From Methanosarcina sp. 2.H.T.1A.6 (GTDB lineage: Archaea; Halobacteriota; Methanosarcinia; Methanosarcinales; Methanosarcinaceae), in contig NZ_JJOY01000049.1 of assembly GCF_000979455.1 (NCBI RefSeq), positions 1 through 64,000 of the forward strand: DNA of 64,000 bases. The letters run 5' to 3'. This document shows positions 35,707 to 46,353 of the stretch, piece by piece (position 1 is the stretch's first letter; each line of letters opens with the position of its first letter). The notes under the pieces are model-generated. The model ran no database searches and was not told the origin of the DNA. It saw only the letters and a list, made by a program, of their open reading frames with translations. The position numbers and the translations under genes were made by a program.

Positions 35707-36040
35707 TTTTTCAATTTTCCATTTTAACTTTTTTTCTTTCTTTTCTTTCCCGTAAATTTCCTTTTTAACTTTTTCTCTTTCTTTTCTTTCCTGTAAATTT
35801 CCTTTTTAATTTTTTTCTCTCTTTTCTCTTTCCCGCAAATTCCTTTTCTTTCTCTTTTTCCTACTTATATGGTCTTCAACGTTAACAAAATTCGAAAGTT
35901 TTATGTATTCTTTTTTCTTCTTTTGTAACACTAAAAAACATAAAATTGAAATTTTATCTTAATTTTTAAGTTTAATTTTTTGGCAAATGCCATTGTTTTC
36001 CCGATTAAATAAATTATTAACGGGTAGTAGAGGAAAAAGC
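35707..36040. repeat. Pyrimidine-rich tandem repeat region
   Basis: About three imperfect copies of a unit of roughly 48 bp (TTTTAACTTTTTCTCTTTC followed by CTTTCC[TC]GTAAATTTCC) fill 35716-35850, downstream of cofD. The rest, to 36040, is AT-rich leader of the FmdE-like gene. No gene is visible. Confidence 0.75.
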
Positions 36041-37198
36041 ATGATTGGAAGAAGTGTAATTGCTAACAGGAAAATCAAAACAAAAATCATAGATTTTGTT
36101 TTACTTACAATACTTGTTTTCTCCCTTGGTTCTATTCAAGGGATGGCAGCTGAAGCCGATAACCAGGAGTTGATGACTCGGGTTTTTGCCGCAGCCGAAG
36201 AAAGCCTCGGAGACATCGGACCTGAAGACACCCTTATAATCACGGACATCGGTTCTCCTGCGGAGTCTTATGTTTTTCTGGATGATTTCTATTCGGAGTT
36301 TTATGGAAGGGAGTTACTGTACACAAAGAACTTGCTTATAGTCCAGAACGCCAGGAATGCCCCTCTCTGGTTTGCTTTCTTTGACAAATCCAGCGGAGAC
36401 TGCACTTTTATCGAGGTTTCATATGGAGCTGAGAATGAGATCAGTTACCAGGTAACTGAAAATATAGACTTTGATACACTTTCAGAAAACCCGGAGTCCA
36501 TAGCCGCCTGGAATGAAAAAGTAAGCTCAAAGGTGTTTGACGGGCGTGAATTTGCCATTCTTACAATCTCCAATGGCTGGGCCACCGGAAGTTTAGATTA
36601 TGAACTGATGCAGTGCCTGGAATTGCACAACCACTTCTGTCCCGGGGTTTCAAGCGGCTATGTACTTGCAAACTGGATGGAAGAGAATTATCCGCTTGAA
36701 GATGGGGTAAGTTACACGGTTTTCTCCTGCCCCAACTGGTGTAAAGAAGATGTTTTTGTAAAGCGCTGGGATGCATCTCCCGGAAAAGGAGGGGTCTGGG
36801 TATCTGCGCTGACAGATGAAGAAATAGAAGCCATTGGTGGATCTCCTGCCGGAATCTTCGTGGTTACGGATAAAAACGCCGGAACTATGCAGGCAGTGGT
36901 ACTCGGGTTTGACTTTGATGTCGTGCGTGCGGAGTGTGGGGCAAAAGAAGAAGATCCTGCCTGGATTTCGAAATACTTGATGGACCGTTGTCTTATGGAC
37001 AGGAAAAACTGGGATAAGGAAGGACTTGTTACGGAAATCGCAGTCATTGACATTGATGAGGATACCCTGATCGAAATGAAACAGGCGGGTGCCAATCCCT
37101 ATGTTGTCCTTGGGCTGCTCAACCCGGCAGGAAATGTCAATCCCTCAAGAAACGGGTTTCCTGGAATCGGCAGATGGATGAATAAATCTAAAGCCTGA
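36041..37198 (+). CDS. Secreted or membrane-anchored FmdE-family protein
   Basis: The 385-residue protein has a charged N-terminus, one hydrophobic segment (about residues 16-34, ending near MAAEAD) and an extracytoplasmic body. The FmdE core is LELHNHFCPGVSSGYVLANWM (about 200-220), with metal-type His and Cys, then SCPNWCKED. FmdE is named from an extra protein of molybdenum formylmethanofuran dehydrogenase operons, but this secreted version is not beside fmd/fwd genes. Other cysteines (ECG, RCL) may add to a metal or Fe-S site. ATG 36041 follows AGAGGA at 6 nt; the earlier ATG at 35987 has no such site. Confidence 0.75.
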   Translation: MIGRSVIANRKIKTKIIDFVLLTILVFSLGSIQGMAAEADNQELMTRVFAAAEESLGDIGPEDTLIITDIGSPAESYVFLDDFYSEFYGRELLYTKNLLIVQNARNAPLWFAFFDKSSGDCTFIEVSYGAENEISYQVTENIDFDTLSENPESIAAWNEKVSSKVFDGREFAILTISNGWATGSLDYELMQCLELHNHFCPGVSSGYVLANWMEENYPLEDGVSYTVFSCPNWCKEDVFVKRWDASPGKGGVWVSALTDEEIEAIGGSPAGIFVVTDKNAGTMQAVVLGFDFDVVRAECGAKEEDPAWISKYLMDRCLMDRKNWDKEGLVTEIAVIDIDEDTLIEMKQAGANPYVVLGLLNPAGNVNPSRNGFPGIGRWMNKSKA

Positions 37199-37692
37199 AT
37201 GAAAGCCTGATATTTTATAGTTGAGAGCTTTTGACGGGTTTTTTTAACCCTTTTTCTTTTTGCTTTTTTTTGCTTTTTTTTCTTTGGTATGAAGGTACGT
37301 AATTTGAAAGGTACTTTCTTTTCTTTGTGCTTGTTATTTGAAGAATTTCATGTTTGTTTTTACTTTTTCCGTCTTCGTTTTTCCACAGTCAAACTATTCT
37401 TTTTTATAGCTCTCTTATTTTTTCCAGAACTCTTTACCTTTATTATCCTTAAATTTATTAACACTGACATAGCTATTTATTATAAATTTCCATGCGTCCC
37501 GGATGTAAATGGAACTGGAAAACCAAAGTTATATCAAGTACTTCAATGTTTCCTGAAATTGATTTATCTTTCCCGGTAGCGTGTTTGTATATCCGTATCC
37601 GCTTCAGGGGGCAGTATCCTCGAGGGAGCAGAATATTATTTCAGGGTTTTTTACTTCCCGGAATATTGAGACAGCCAAAAAAGGTTAAAACC
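37199..37692 (+). promoter_or_regulatory. Intergenic region upstream of hpt
   Basis: A T-rich tract (37240-37286) likely ends the FmdE-like transcript. CTATTTATTATAAATT (about 37470-37485) is a candidate TATA for hpt, leaving a leader near 190 nt. An upstream in-frame extension of hpt from 37492 and a Phe-rich frame at 37289-37579 are not credible genes. Confidence 0.5.
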
Positions 37693-38262
37693 ATGCTTGA
37701 AAGACTGAAATATTCACTAATTAACTCCCCTGTGATAAAGCGAGGGGAATATAACTATTTTATCCATCCTATTTCTGATGGTGTACCTTCCATCGATCCC
37801 CATATGGTAGAAGAGATTTCCGATTACATCGCAGAGATAGCAGATATGAACGTTGACACTATCCTGACTGTGGAAGCTATGGGCATCCCGGTTGCAAATG
37901 CCCTTTCCCTTAAAACCGGAATCTCTCTTACCATCGTCCGGAAGCGCCCTTACTTCCTTGAAGGAGAAGTGGAACTCTCCCAGAGCACAGGCTATTCGAA
38001 AGGTGTCCTCTATATAAATGGGCTCAAAAAGGGAGACCGAATAATTATCGTTGACGACGTTATCAGTACGGGTGGAACGCTTCTTGCACTTGTAAAGGCG
38101 TTGCAAAATATGGGCGTCGAAGTAAAAGATGTAATTTCCGTTATAGGGCGCGGAGACGGCTATCTTAAGCTAAAGGAACTCGGATTTAAACCCAAGGTTC
38201 TCGTCACAATTGATGTTAGTGAGAAAGGCGTGGAGATAAAGGATGTCTTTGGGGATCAGTGA
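37693..38262 (+). CDS. hpt: Hypoxanthine/guanine phosphoribosyltransferase
   Basis: The 189-residue protein has the PRPP-binding loop [17 protein letters not shown] (about 117-133) and the archaeal HPRT start [25 protein letters not shown]. It converts hypoxanthine and guanine to IMP and GMP with PRPP for purine salvage. ATG 37693 gives the family length and N-terminus. It overlaps dph2 by 20 nt. Confidence 0.9.
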   Translation: MLERLKYSLINSPVIKRGEYNYFIHPISDGVPSIDPHMVEEISDYIAEIADMNVDTILTVEAMGIPVANALSLKTGISLTIVRKRPYFLEGEVELSQSTGYSKGVLYINGLKKGDRIIIVDDVISTGGTLLALVKALQNMGVEVKDVISVIGRGDGYLKLKELGFKPKVLVTIDVSEKGVEIKDVFGDQ

Positions 38263-39250
38263 AGCATTCGATTTAAGGCCTGATTATATAATCAGCGTGA
38301 TAAAGGATACGAAAGCAAAGTTTGTGGGCTTTCAGTTTCCTGAAGGGCTGAAACGCAAAGGTCCGAAACTTGCAAAAGCCGTTGAGGAAGCTACCGGAGC
38401 CGAGGTTCTCATCTCAGGAGATCCCTGTTTTGGGGCATGTGATCTTGATCGGACTCTCCTTGATCATGTTGATATTCTTTTCCACTTCGGGCATGCGGAA
38501 CTGGAAGATGTCAAGCTTTCGGATAAAGTGTACTTTATCGAAACCCGCTCATCAATTGATGTCCGGCCTGTTGTTGAGAAGGCTGTCCGGGAACTTAAAG
38601 GAGAGAGAATAGGTCTGATCACCACTGTCCAGCATGTCCATAAGCTTCCGGATGCATGCAGTGTGCTTGAGAAACTGGGAAAAACCTGTGTTATCGGACG
38701 CGGTGACTCCAGGATTGCCTATGCAGGGCAGGTGCTCGGCTGCAATTTTTCGGCAGCGAGGGATGAAGACTGTGATGAGTACCTTTATATCGGAAGCGGG
38801 GATTTCCATCCCCTCGGGGTATCCCTTTCCACAAAAAAACGTGTCCTTGCAGCTGACCCATTTTCCGGTGAAGTCCGCGAGGTTAACCCTTCAAAGGTTC
38901 TCCGCCAGCGGAGTGCGGTAATTGCAAAGTCTCTGGATGCGCAGGTTTTCGGGATCATTGTCTCAAGCAAAAATGGGCAGAAGAGGATAGAACTTGCTTC
39001 TTCTCTCAAAGAACTTGCAAGGAAACATGGAAAAGAAGCACACCTGATCCTTATCGATCTCGTAACTCCTGATCAGCTGCTTCAGTTCAAGGTAGACGCT
39101 TTCGTAAACACCGCCTGTCCCAGGCTTGCTGTGGATGAAGTGGGACGTTTTCCTTCCCCAATGCTAACGCCACAGGAGTTTGAGATCGTGCTTGGAGAAC
39201 GTGAATGGGAAAAGCTTGTACTGGACGAAATTACCGAGGAACCTGTATAA
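38243..39250 (+). CDS. dph2: 2-(3-amino-3-carboxypropyl)histidine synthase Dph2 (diphthamide synthesis)
   Basis: The 335-residue protein has the three cysteines that hold the [4Fe-4S] cluster of archaeal Dph2: [10 protein letters not shown] (C62, with C66 also present), LGCNFSAA (near 163) and [11 protein letters not shown] (near 287). The enzyme is a noncanonical radical SAM protein that adds a 3-amino-3-carboxypropyl group to a histidine of elongation factor 2, the first step of diphthamide. It overlaps hpt, suggesting one mRNA. Confidence 0.92.
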   Translation: MSLGISEAFDLRPDYIISVIKDTKAKFVGFQFPEGLKRKGPKLAKAVEEATGAEVLISGDPCFGACDLDRTLLDHVDILFHFGHAELEDVKLSDKVYFIETRSSIDVRPVVEKAVRELKGERIGLITTVQHVHKLPDACSVLEKLGKTCVIGRGDSRIAYAGQVLGCNFSAARDEDCDEYLYIGSGDFHPLGVSLSTKKRVLAADPFSGEVREVNPSKVLRQRSAVIAKSLDAQVFGIIVSSKNGQKRIELASSLKELARKHGKEAHLILIDLVTPDQLLQFKVDAFVNTACPRLAVDEVGRFPSPMLTPQEFEIVLGEREWEKLVLDEITEEPV

Positions 39251-39311
39251 CCTTTTACCAAATGCCTGCATAACCTCTTACCAGATATAATACAAAGAAA
39301 AATCAAAAGAT

Positions 39312-39905
39312 ATGAAACAGAGAAAACTTGAAATGCTGCTTGAAGAAGTCGAAGGGTTTTCTGATCCCGAACTTGATCTTGAACAATACCAGACTCCTTC
39401 TCCCCTTGCTGCGGAAATACTCCATTTTGCTTATATGCAGGGAGACCTTGAAGAATCAGTTCAGGACCTGGGCTGCGGTACCGGTATTCTTGCAATAGGG
39501 GCAAAACTTCTGGGAGCCAGGGAAGTCGTGGGGTATGATACGGACCCGAAGGCGCTTGAGGTTGCAAAAAAAAATGCCGAAAAGCTTGGAGTGGAGGTGG
39601 AGTTCGTTTGCTCCGATATTACGGAAGTCTCAGGGCATGTAAAAACCACACTTATGAACCCTCCATTCGGGGCAAGAGTTAAAGGCAGGGACAGACCCTT
39701 TCTTTCGTCAGCATTAAGAACAAGTGAGGTAATATATTCCATCCACAACCGCGGAAGCCTTGCTTTTATCCAAAAGTTCATTAAGCCTGCGGTCATTACA
39801 CACTCTTACGTTGCGAAATTCCCTCTAAAAAGGACTTTCGATTTCCATCAAAAAGAAAGAGAAATTATTGAGGTAGAGATTTACAGGGTTGCTGTTCATG
39901 AATAA
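39312..39905 (+). CDS. METTL5-like SAM-dependent N6-adenine methyltransferase
   Basis: The 197-residue protein has SAM motif I VQDLGCGTGILAIGAKLLGA, the acidic YDTDPKAL and the adenine-methyltransferase motif MNPPFGARVKGRDRPFL (about 115-131). It begins with the family LEQYQTPSPLAAEIL segment. Its human relative METTL5 methylates one adenine of 18S rRNA; the archaeal proteins probably modify the matching rRNA site (inference). It lies 61 bp after dph2 in a translation-linked gene run. Confidence 0.85.
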   Translation: MKQRKLEMLLEEVEGFSDPELDLEQYQTPSPLAAEILHFAYMQGDLEESVQDLGCGTGILAIGAKLLGAREVVGYDTDPKALEVAKKNAEKLGVEVEFVCSDITEVSGHVKTTLMNPPFGARVKGRDRPFLSSALRTSEVIYSIHNRGSLAFIQKFIKPAVITHSYVAKFPLKRTFDFHQKEREIIEVEIYRVAVHE

Positions 39906-40344
39906 AGCCTGTGTTCAGGAGCCATTTAAGGCCTCATGTTTTACAGCTTTGCATCTTCAGATTTCATTTTAAAAGGCGGAATTAATAACTCTATTGTATA
40001 GAGTATTGTATAGAGAACAGGTCATGGTGTTAAGAATAAATCCGTAATACATAGAACAAATCCATGGCGTAGACAGATACTTTGGGACAGATAATCTGAA
40101 ATAAATAAGCTGGGGTACTTTACAATAATCTAATTTGTATGTATTGAAATGTATGCCATGCTGCAAGGGAAGAATTAACTGGAAGATATTAAGAAAGGAA
40201 ATTACTCCTATTCCTCCCGAAGATGAGTTCTCTATGAGTTCAATTGCCGCCAAAAACTCTATAATGAAAACTCTCTAAAGATTACTGAAAAACCATTAAA
40301 ACGACTTATCTATCCACTAATAGCGATAATTCGAATGAGGGATC
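39906..40344. other. Intergenic region upstream of csl4
   Basis: No gene is visible. ATTGTATAGAG appears twice in tandem at about 39993-40016. GAGGGATC directly before ATG 40345 is the ribosome-binding site of csl4. I do not see a clear TATA box. Confidence 0.5.
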
Positions 40345-41331
40345 ATGATTAGAATCCGAAAAAATAAAACTACTAGGAAAAAATTAACAGGTCCTGGTGA
40401 AGGAAAGACGATTGCTGAAAAATCGGTCCCTGCAACTGCAGAAAGCAGGGACCAGTCAAGGGACCAGTCAAGGAGCCCTCAAAGGGAGCAGTCCCGGGAC
40501 AAGTTTAAAAGCCAGCCCCGAACCCAGTCCAGGGATCAGTTCAAGGGTCCGGCAAGGGACCAGTTTAGAGGTCAACCCAGGGGCCAATCCAGAGGTCAGC
40601 CCAGGGATCAGTTCAAGGGTCAGTCTAGAGACCAGCCCACAGATCAGTTCAAAGGCGACCCTAACAAAAAGAGAAGGTTCCCATATCCTAAGAAAACTCC
40701 CCGAGATAGGAAGGAAATGTCAGGATCCAGGCCTCCTGTCGAAGAAGTCGTGAGATCTGAAGAAGACCTTGAAAAAGGAGGTTTTGTTCTTCCGGGAGAA
40801 CTTGTCGGAACTACAGAGGAATTCAAACCAGGCGAAGGAACAGCAGTAATTGCTGGAGATATTTATTCTACTGCTACAGGCAATGTACTCATTGACCGAA
40901 AAGCCAGAGTGGTCCTGGTTAAGCCAAATACTCTTACTCCAAATCTCCTTAAAGTAGGAAACATAATTTACGGCAGGATCACTGACGTCCGCGAGTCCGG
41001 GGCAATGGTGGAAGTTGCAGCAATTGAAGGAAAAGAAAACAGGGAAATTGTCAGCTCAAGGCCCGGAGATATCCACGTTTCAAATGTAAGGGATGCCTAT
41101 GTCAAGAGACTGTTAGATGAGTTCAGACCGTCTGATCTTATAAGAGCCAAAGTCATTGAAGTTGACAGAATGCGCCTTACCACAGCCGAAGATTCCCTTG
41201 GAGTTGTAAAAGCTTACTGCTCAAACTGCAGAGGGGAACTTGTGCTGGAAGGGAAAAAGCTTAAATGCCCTGTCTGCAATATGACTGAAACCCGTAAGAT
41301 TTCAACCGAGTACGGGAAAGGAATAAGGTAA
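40345..41331 (+). CDS. csl4: Exosome subunit Csl4 with repeat-rich N-terminal extension
   Basis: The 328-residue protein has its normal Csl4 core at residues 150-328: LPGELVGTTEEFKPGEG, an S1 domain (LKVGNIIYGRITDVRESGAMVEV...IHVSNVRD) and a zinc ribbon (CSNC near 293-296, CPVC near 310-313). Csl4 caps the archaeal RNA exosome and helps bind RNA and DnaG. Residues about 30-112 are an Arg/Gln/Asp/Ser/Gly repeat (units such as SRDQFKGQPR) that makes the protein nearly twice the normal 180-200 residues. The repeat is in frame and ends in a basic NKKRRFPYPKK. Confidence 0.92.
   Translation: MIRIRKNKTTRKKLTGPGEGKTIAEKSVPATAESRDQSRDQSRSPQREQSRDKFKSQPRTQSRDQFKGPARDQFRGQPRGQSRGQPRDQFKGQSRDQPTDQFKGDPNKKRRFPYPKKTPRDRKEMSGSRPPVEEVVRSEEDLEKGGFVLPGELVGTTEEFKPGEGTAVIAGDIYSTATGNVLIDRKARVVLVKPNTLTPNLLKVGNIIYGRITDVRESGAMVEVAAIEGKENREIVSSRPGDIHVSNVRDAYVKRLLDEFRPSDLIRAKVIEVDRMRLTTAEDSLGVVKAYCSNCRGELVLEGKKLKCPVCNMTETRKISTEYGKGIR
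40441..40668 (+). repeat. In-frame degenerate repeat in csl4
   Basis: Degenerate units of 12 to 36 bp, built on CAGTTCAAGGGTCAG and CCAGGGATCAG, encode the SRDQ / FKGQPR motifs. The nucleotide copies are still similar, for example GGGATCAGTTCAAGGGTC at 40534-40551 and again near 40604-40621, suggesting recent expansion. Confidence 0.8.
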
Positions 41332-41447
41332 ATTTCTCTTTCCCTATCTTACTTTATGCAGGTTTCGACATTTTATGATAAATTATGTATTTTATGGCAG
41401 GCTGTTTATAGCAGGCTATATTATTCACCATTTACAGGTGGTCACCA

Positions 41448-41726
41448 ATGGAACTGAACATCATTAACAAAACAAATAACGAGCTCGAAGTCGAGTTCAG
41501 AGGCGAAACTCATACCCTTCTCAATCTTCTCAAGGACCTCCTGATTAAAGATGAAAGGGTTGAAGCAGCTTTTTACGATATGAAACACGTGAGCATCAGT
41601 GATCCTATCCTTTACATCAAAACCGATGGTACGGACCCGATTCTGATCTTAAAGGAAACGGCAGCAATAATTGTTGCTCAGTGCGATGAGTTTATTGAGG
41701 TCTTTGGCAAGGCAGTAAATGCCTGA
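41448..41726 (+). CDS. rpoL: DNA-directed RNA polymerase subunit L
   Basis: The 92-residue protein matches archaeal RpoL (eukaryotic Rpb11 type): MELNIINKTNNELEVEFRGE at the start, the alpha-like HTLLNLLKDLLIKDERVEAAFYDMKH segment and DPILYIKTDG. It dimerises with RpoD in the polymerase assembly platform. It sits 116 bp after csl4 and is followed by a terminator. Confidence 0.95.
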   Translation: MELNIINKTNNELEVEFRGETHTLLNLLKDLLIKDERVEAAFYDMKHVSISDPILYIKTDGTDPILILKETAAIIVAQCDEFIEVFGKAVNA

Positions 41727-41742
41727 AGCCTATGACTGCAGG

Positions 41743-41762
41743 ACGTCTTAATAGACGTTTTG
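41743..41762 (+). terminator. Terminator of rpoL
   Basis: ACGTCT and AGACGT pair around TAAT and run into TTTTG, 16 nt after the stop codon. Confidence 0.65.
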
Positions 41763-43272
<1,510 letters not shown>

Positions 43273-43352
43273 AATCCGCGAAATCAGATCGTTTTTGATG
43301 CCCGGGAGTAATCTGACAGTCTGCTGACAGTCTGTTCCTTACCCCGAGCATC

Positions 43353-43604
43353 ATGATTACTTTTTTGAATCTACCTTTTGAAACCGGGATTAGACTCTCA
43401 TTCCGAATGATGGATTTCTCTGAAAATGTCTTATTCCGAATGATGGATTTCTCTGAAAAGATGCTTGAACACGAAAAGGTGCAGAAAGAGTTTCTCGGTC
43501 CTCAGTGCATGATCAAGTACCTTGAACCTGGGGCAGGTCAGGGCTTGATATGGCAAAGGGTTTCCGAATCAACAGACGGATCTCGAAAAGCGAAGGTAAA
43601 ATGA
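43353..43604 (+). other. Doubtful 83-codon ORF with an in-frame 33-bp duplication
   Basis: A 27-bp stretch beginning ATTCCGAATGATGG is present at 43400-43426 and 43433-43459, a 33-bp period that keeps frame and gives two copies of FRMMDFSE. The C-terminal half (FLGPQCMIKYLEPGAGQG) has no recognised relative. Between pscS and the convergent lysA this may be a gene remnant rather than a working gene. Confidence 0.3.
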
Positions 43605-43674
43605 GAATGTGTAAAGGAAGGTAAAAAAAGATAGAAAGTTTCAGGCGTCTGCCTGTTTTTAAGCTTTTAAGTTT

Positions 43675-44937
43675 TCACCTGAAATCTTTCAGTTCCTCAA
43701 AATCAAGGGTTGCAAAATAGTCCTCGATGGTCTCAGCCCTGCGGATCTGCACAACGCTTCCGTCTTCTCTCAGCAGGAGTTCGGCAGAGCGGAGTTTTCC
43801 GTTGTAGTTGAATCCCATGGCGTGCCCGTGGGCTCCGGTGTCGTGGATTGCCAGGACGTCACCTATTTCGATTTCAGGAAGCATCCTGTCGATTGCAAAC
43901 TTGTCGTTGTTTTCGCAGAGGGAGCCGGTTACGTCGTATTTGTGGGCAGGAGCTGCCTTTTCTTTTCCGAGGACGGTTATGTGGTGGTATGCCCCATAAA
44001 TTCCAGGGCGCATGAGGTTTGCCATGCAGGAGTCCATCCCAACATAGTCCTTGTACGTGCTTTTGAGGTGCCTGACCTGAGAGACAAGATAGCCGTAGGG
44101 GCCTGTGATGACCCTGCCGCATTCCAGGTAGACCTTGAGTGGAGCGAGCCCGTTAGCTGTGATGGTGGCGTCGTAGGCTTCTTTCACGCCTTTTGCTATG
44201 GTTTCCAGGGAGACTGGCTCCTGCTCGGGCCTGTAGGGGATGCCTATTCCTCCGCCGAGATTTACGAATTCGAACCGGATTCCAAGTTCCTTTGAGATCT
44301 CAACTATGAGTTCGAAGAGAATCCTTGCGGTTTCCGCGAAATAATCGGGATTAAGTTCGTTCGATGCAACCATTGTGTGCATTCCGAAGCGCTTTACGCC
44401 TTTATCCCTGAGGATCCTGTACCCTTCAAACATCTGTTCCTTTGTAAAACCGTACTTTGCCTCTTCCGGCTTTCCGATGATTTCGTTTCCTTCTTTCAGG
44501 GAGCCGGGGTTGTACCTGAAGCAGACTATTTCCGGAAGTCCCGCATACTTTTCCAGGTAGGGGATGTGGCTGATGTCGTCAAGGTTGATGTAGCCTCCCA
44601 GTTCCTTTGCTTTTACAAACTCATCAGCCGGCGTATCATTAGAACTGAACATAATATCGTCGCCGGTCATCCCTGCTTTTTCCGCAAGGATCAGCTCGGG
44701 AAGGGAACTGCAGTCCGCCCCGAAACCCTCTTCTTTGAGGACCTTAAGGATGAAGGGGTTAGGGAGAGCTTTTACAGCAAAAAACTCTTTGAAGCCGGGA
44801 ACGTCTTTAAAGGCGGATTTCATTCTTCTGGCGTTTTCCCGAATGGCTTTCTCATCGTAAATATGAAAAGGGGTGGGATATTTTTCCATTATTTTCAGGA
44901 TATCTTCTTTGTTGAAGGGGAGGTCCTTTGAAACCAT
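43675..44937 (-). CDS. lysA: Diaminopimelate decarboxylase-like PLP enzyme
   Basis: The 420-residue protein has the alanine-racemase-fold start PTPFHIYDEKAIRENARRM with the PLP lysine in FFAVKALPNP (K56), then NLGGGIGIPY and the C-terminal DVTGSLCENNDKFA and IHDTGAHGHAMGFNYNG typical of LysA. It makes lysine from meso-diaminopimelate. The group-IV decarboxylase family also holds enzymes for carboxynorspermidine and other substrates, so the substrate is likely but not certain. Monocistronic. Confidence 0.85.
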   Translation of the reverse strand: MVSKDLPFNKEDILKIMEKYPTPFHIYDEKAIRENARRMKSAFKDVPGFKEFFAVKALPNPFILKVLKEEGFGADCSSLPELILAEKAGMTGDDIMFSSNDTPADEFVKAKELGGYINLDDISHIPYLEKYAGLPEIVCFRYNPGSLKEGNEIIGKPEEAKYGFTKEQMFEGYRILRDKGVKRFGMHTMVASNELNPDYFAETARILFELIVEISKELGIRFEFVNLGGGIGIPYRPEQEPVSLETIAKGVKEAYDATITANGLAPLKVYLECGRVITGPYGYLVSQVRHLKSTYKDYVGMDSCMANLMRPGIYGAYHHITVLGKEKAAPAHKYDVTGSLCENNDKFAIDRMLPEIEIGDVLAIHDTGAHGHAMGFNYNGKLRSAELLLREDGSVVQIRRAETIEDYFATLDFEELKDFR

Positions 44938-45131
44938 TATTGTAACCTTTTGCCTGATTTTTGTTTAAATCGATTTTAATACCAATTTGAACTTTTATTC
45001 CTTTATTAGTTTTTCCACTATCTCGGGTACTGCATAAAAAAGTATTGATCTATGGAAATAGAACGTTGTTTTAAAATACGTTAACTTTCCGTTATTTAAT
45101 GCCAGTCTCGTATAACTCGGCTATTTCCGGA

Positions 45132-45317
45132 TTATCCCTCATCTCGTCCTCTTTGAGTTCCCAAAAAACTCATCAATCCTATGATTCTCTTATGGGGCGC
45201 GAGCTTTTCAACCTCCTCAATAAGTTCTGCAAGCTCTTTAAACCGCGTCATTGCCCCCTCAAGTTTCAGAAACAGATATTCACTTTCATCGAGGGGTAAA
45301 CCAGTATTTTCCGACAT
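45132..45317 (-). CDS. Small acidic helical protein, unknown
   Basis: 61 residues from ATG 45317 (MSENTGLPLDESEYLFLKLEG, then FKELAELIEEVEKLAPHKRIIGLMSFLG). A longer frame starts at 45359 but has no ribosome-binding site, whereas AAAGGGACGAG precedes 45317. The family is not recognised. Its promoter region overlaps that of the divergent tRNA-Gly. Confidence 0.5.
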   Translation of the reverse strand: MSENTGLPLDESEYLFLKLEGAMTRFKELAELIEEVEKLAPHKRIIGLMSFLGTQRGRDEG

Positions 45318-45336
45318 CTCGTCCCTTTTACCGAAA

Positions 45337-45352
45337 ACTTTAATATCTAAAA
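45337..45352 (+). promoter_or_regulatory. Promoter of tRNA-Gly
   Basis: CGAAAACTTTAATATC is a good BRE/TATA, about 50 nt before the tRNA 5' end, implying a 5' leader of about 24 nt that RNase P would remove. Confidence 0.55.
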
Positions 45353-45393
45353 GATGCATGAGATGAGTACACAGCAGTTCCTTAAGACAGTTT

Positions 45394-45465
45394 GCGACCG
45401 TGGTTTAGTGGCTATGACCTGAGCTTCCCAAGCTTAGAACCCGGGTTCGAATCCCGGCGGTCGCA
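45394..45465 (+). tRNA. tRNA-Gly (anticodon CCC)
   Basis: The acceptor stem is GCGACCG/CGGTCGC with discriminator A. The anticodon loop TTCCCAA gives CCC for glycine, and the T arm is CCGGGTTCGAATCCCGG. All arms fold; there is no intron and no encoded CCA. Confidence 0.95.
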
Positions 45466-45610
45466 TCCCAAGCTTTTTTAAAACTTCAATCTGCAAAAAA
45501 ATGATTATTTTAATTTTAAGCGTTGTTTACTTTTGGTTTTAAGTGTTTTTTACGTTTAATTTAATCTTTGTTTACGGCAGAATTTTTAATTTTCTTTTAA
45601 TTTTTGGGAT

Positions 45611-46018
45611 TCAAACATCTGAAAAATCAAGTGAAAACTTTTTTCTATAGGCCATTCCCTGAAATATTGCCACGAGGTCTCCTTCGTCATCAGTGATATT
45701 TACAGTATATGTGGCAATTTTAGGGTTTATTGAAGTTTCCTTTGCTTCGGCTGTGAGAGTTCCTTTTGTTGCAGCTTTTACAAAAGAGATATTTGCATTG
45801 AGTCCAACTGCAGCAGTCCCATATGCATTTGAGGCTGCTGCAAAAGCAAGATCTGCAAGGGTAAACAATGCTCCTCCCTGAACTATATTTAAACCATTAA
45901 GATGTTTTTCTTCAATTACCATCCTGGCTTTTGCATATCCCGGGTTAACTTCCAGCAGTTCTATTCCTGCATGTGCAGCGAATTTATCTTTTTTAAAAAG
46001 CCGTTTGAGATCTTCCAT
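45611..46018 (-). CDS. PaaI-type hotdog-fold thioesterase
   Basis: The 135-residue protein has the hotdog/PaaI core: LNGLNIVQGGALFTLADLAFAAASNAYG (about 40-67), then NANISFVKAATKGTLTAEAKE. The family hydrolyses acyl-CoA or aryl-CoA thioesters as a homotetramer in the cytoplasm. The substrate is unknown; no CoA-pathway neighbour helps. Confidence 0.88.
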   Translation of the reverse strand: MEDLKRLFKKDKFAAHAGIELLEVNPGYAKARMVIEEKHLNGLNIVQGGALFTLADLAFAAASNAYGTAAVGLNANISFVKAATKGTLTAEAKETSINPKIATYTVNITDDEGDLVAIFQGMAYRKKFSLDFSDV

Positions 46019-46353
46019 GTAATTACTCCGATAATTGTCAGTGAACTACCCATCATTGAAATGACGGGTATTCTGCCTTCGTTTTTCGTAAAGGCATGGT
46101 TCATTTAACATGTTCACAGTTAAAGTTATTCCTCCAGAACTGCGCCAGCCGGATCTCACTTCTCTCTAATTTCATTTCTCTTTTATTTCCCTTCTGCCAT
46201 GCCCTGAACTTAGTCATCAAAATCCTTTTGAGCATCAAAAATCATTCCTTCTTAGCGGGTAAACGGGGGACAAAAACCAGTGCCCTCTGGAAAAATTTTC
46301 AGTTGAAACTTCTGAAGCGGCAGGGGTTTCTGGCTGAAAGCACAAGGAGTCAG

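Noticed and set aside
37289-37579. 96-codon Phe/Leu-rich ORF upstream of hpt
   Set aside because: It is translation of T-rich leader DNA without a ribosome-binding site.
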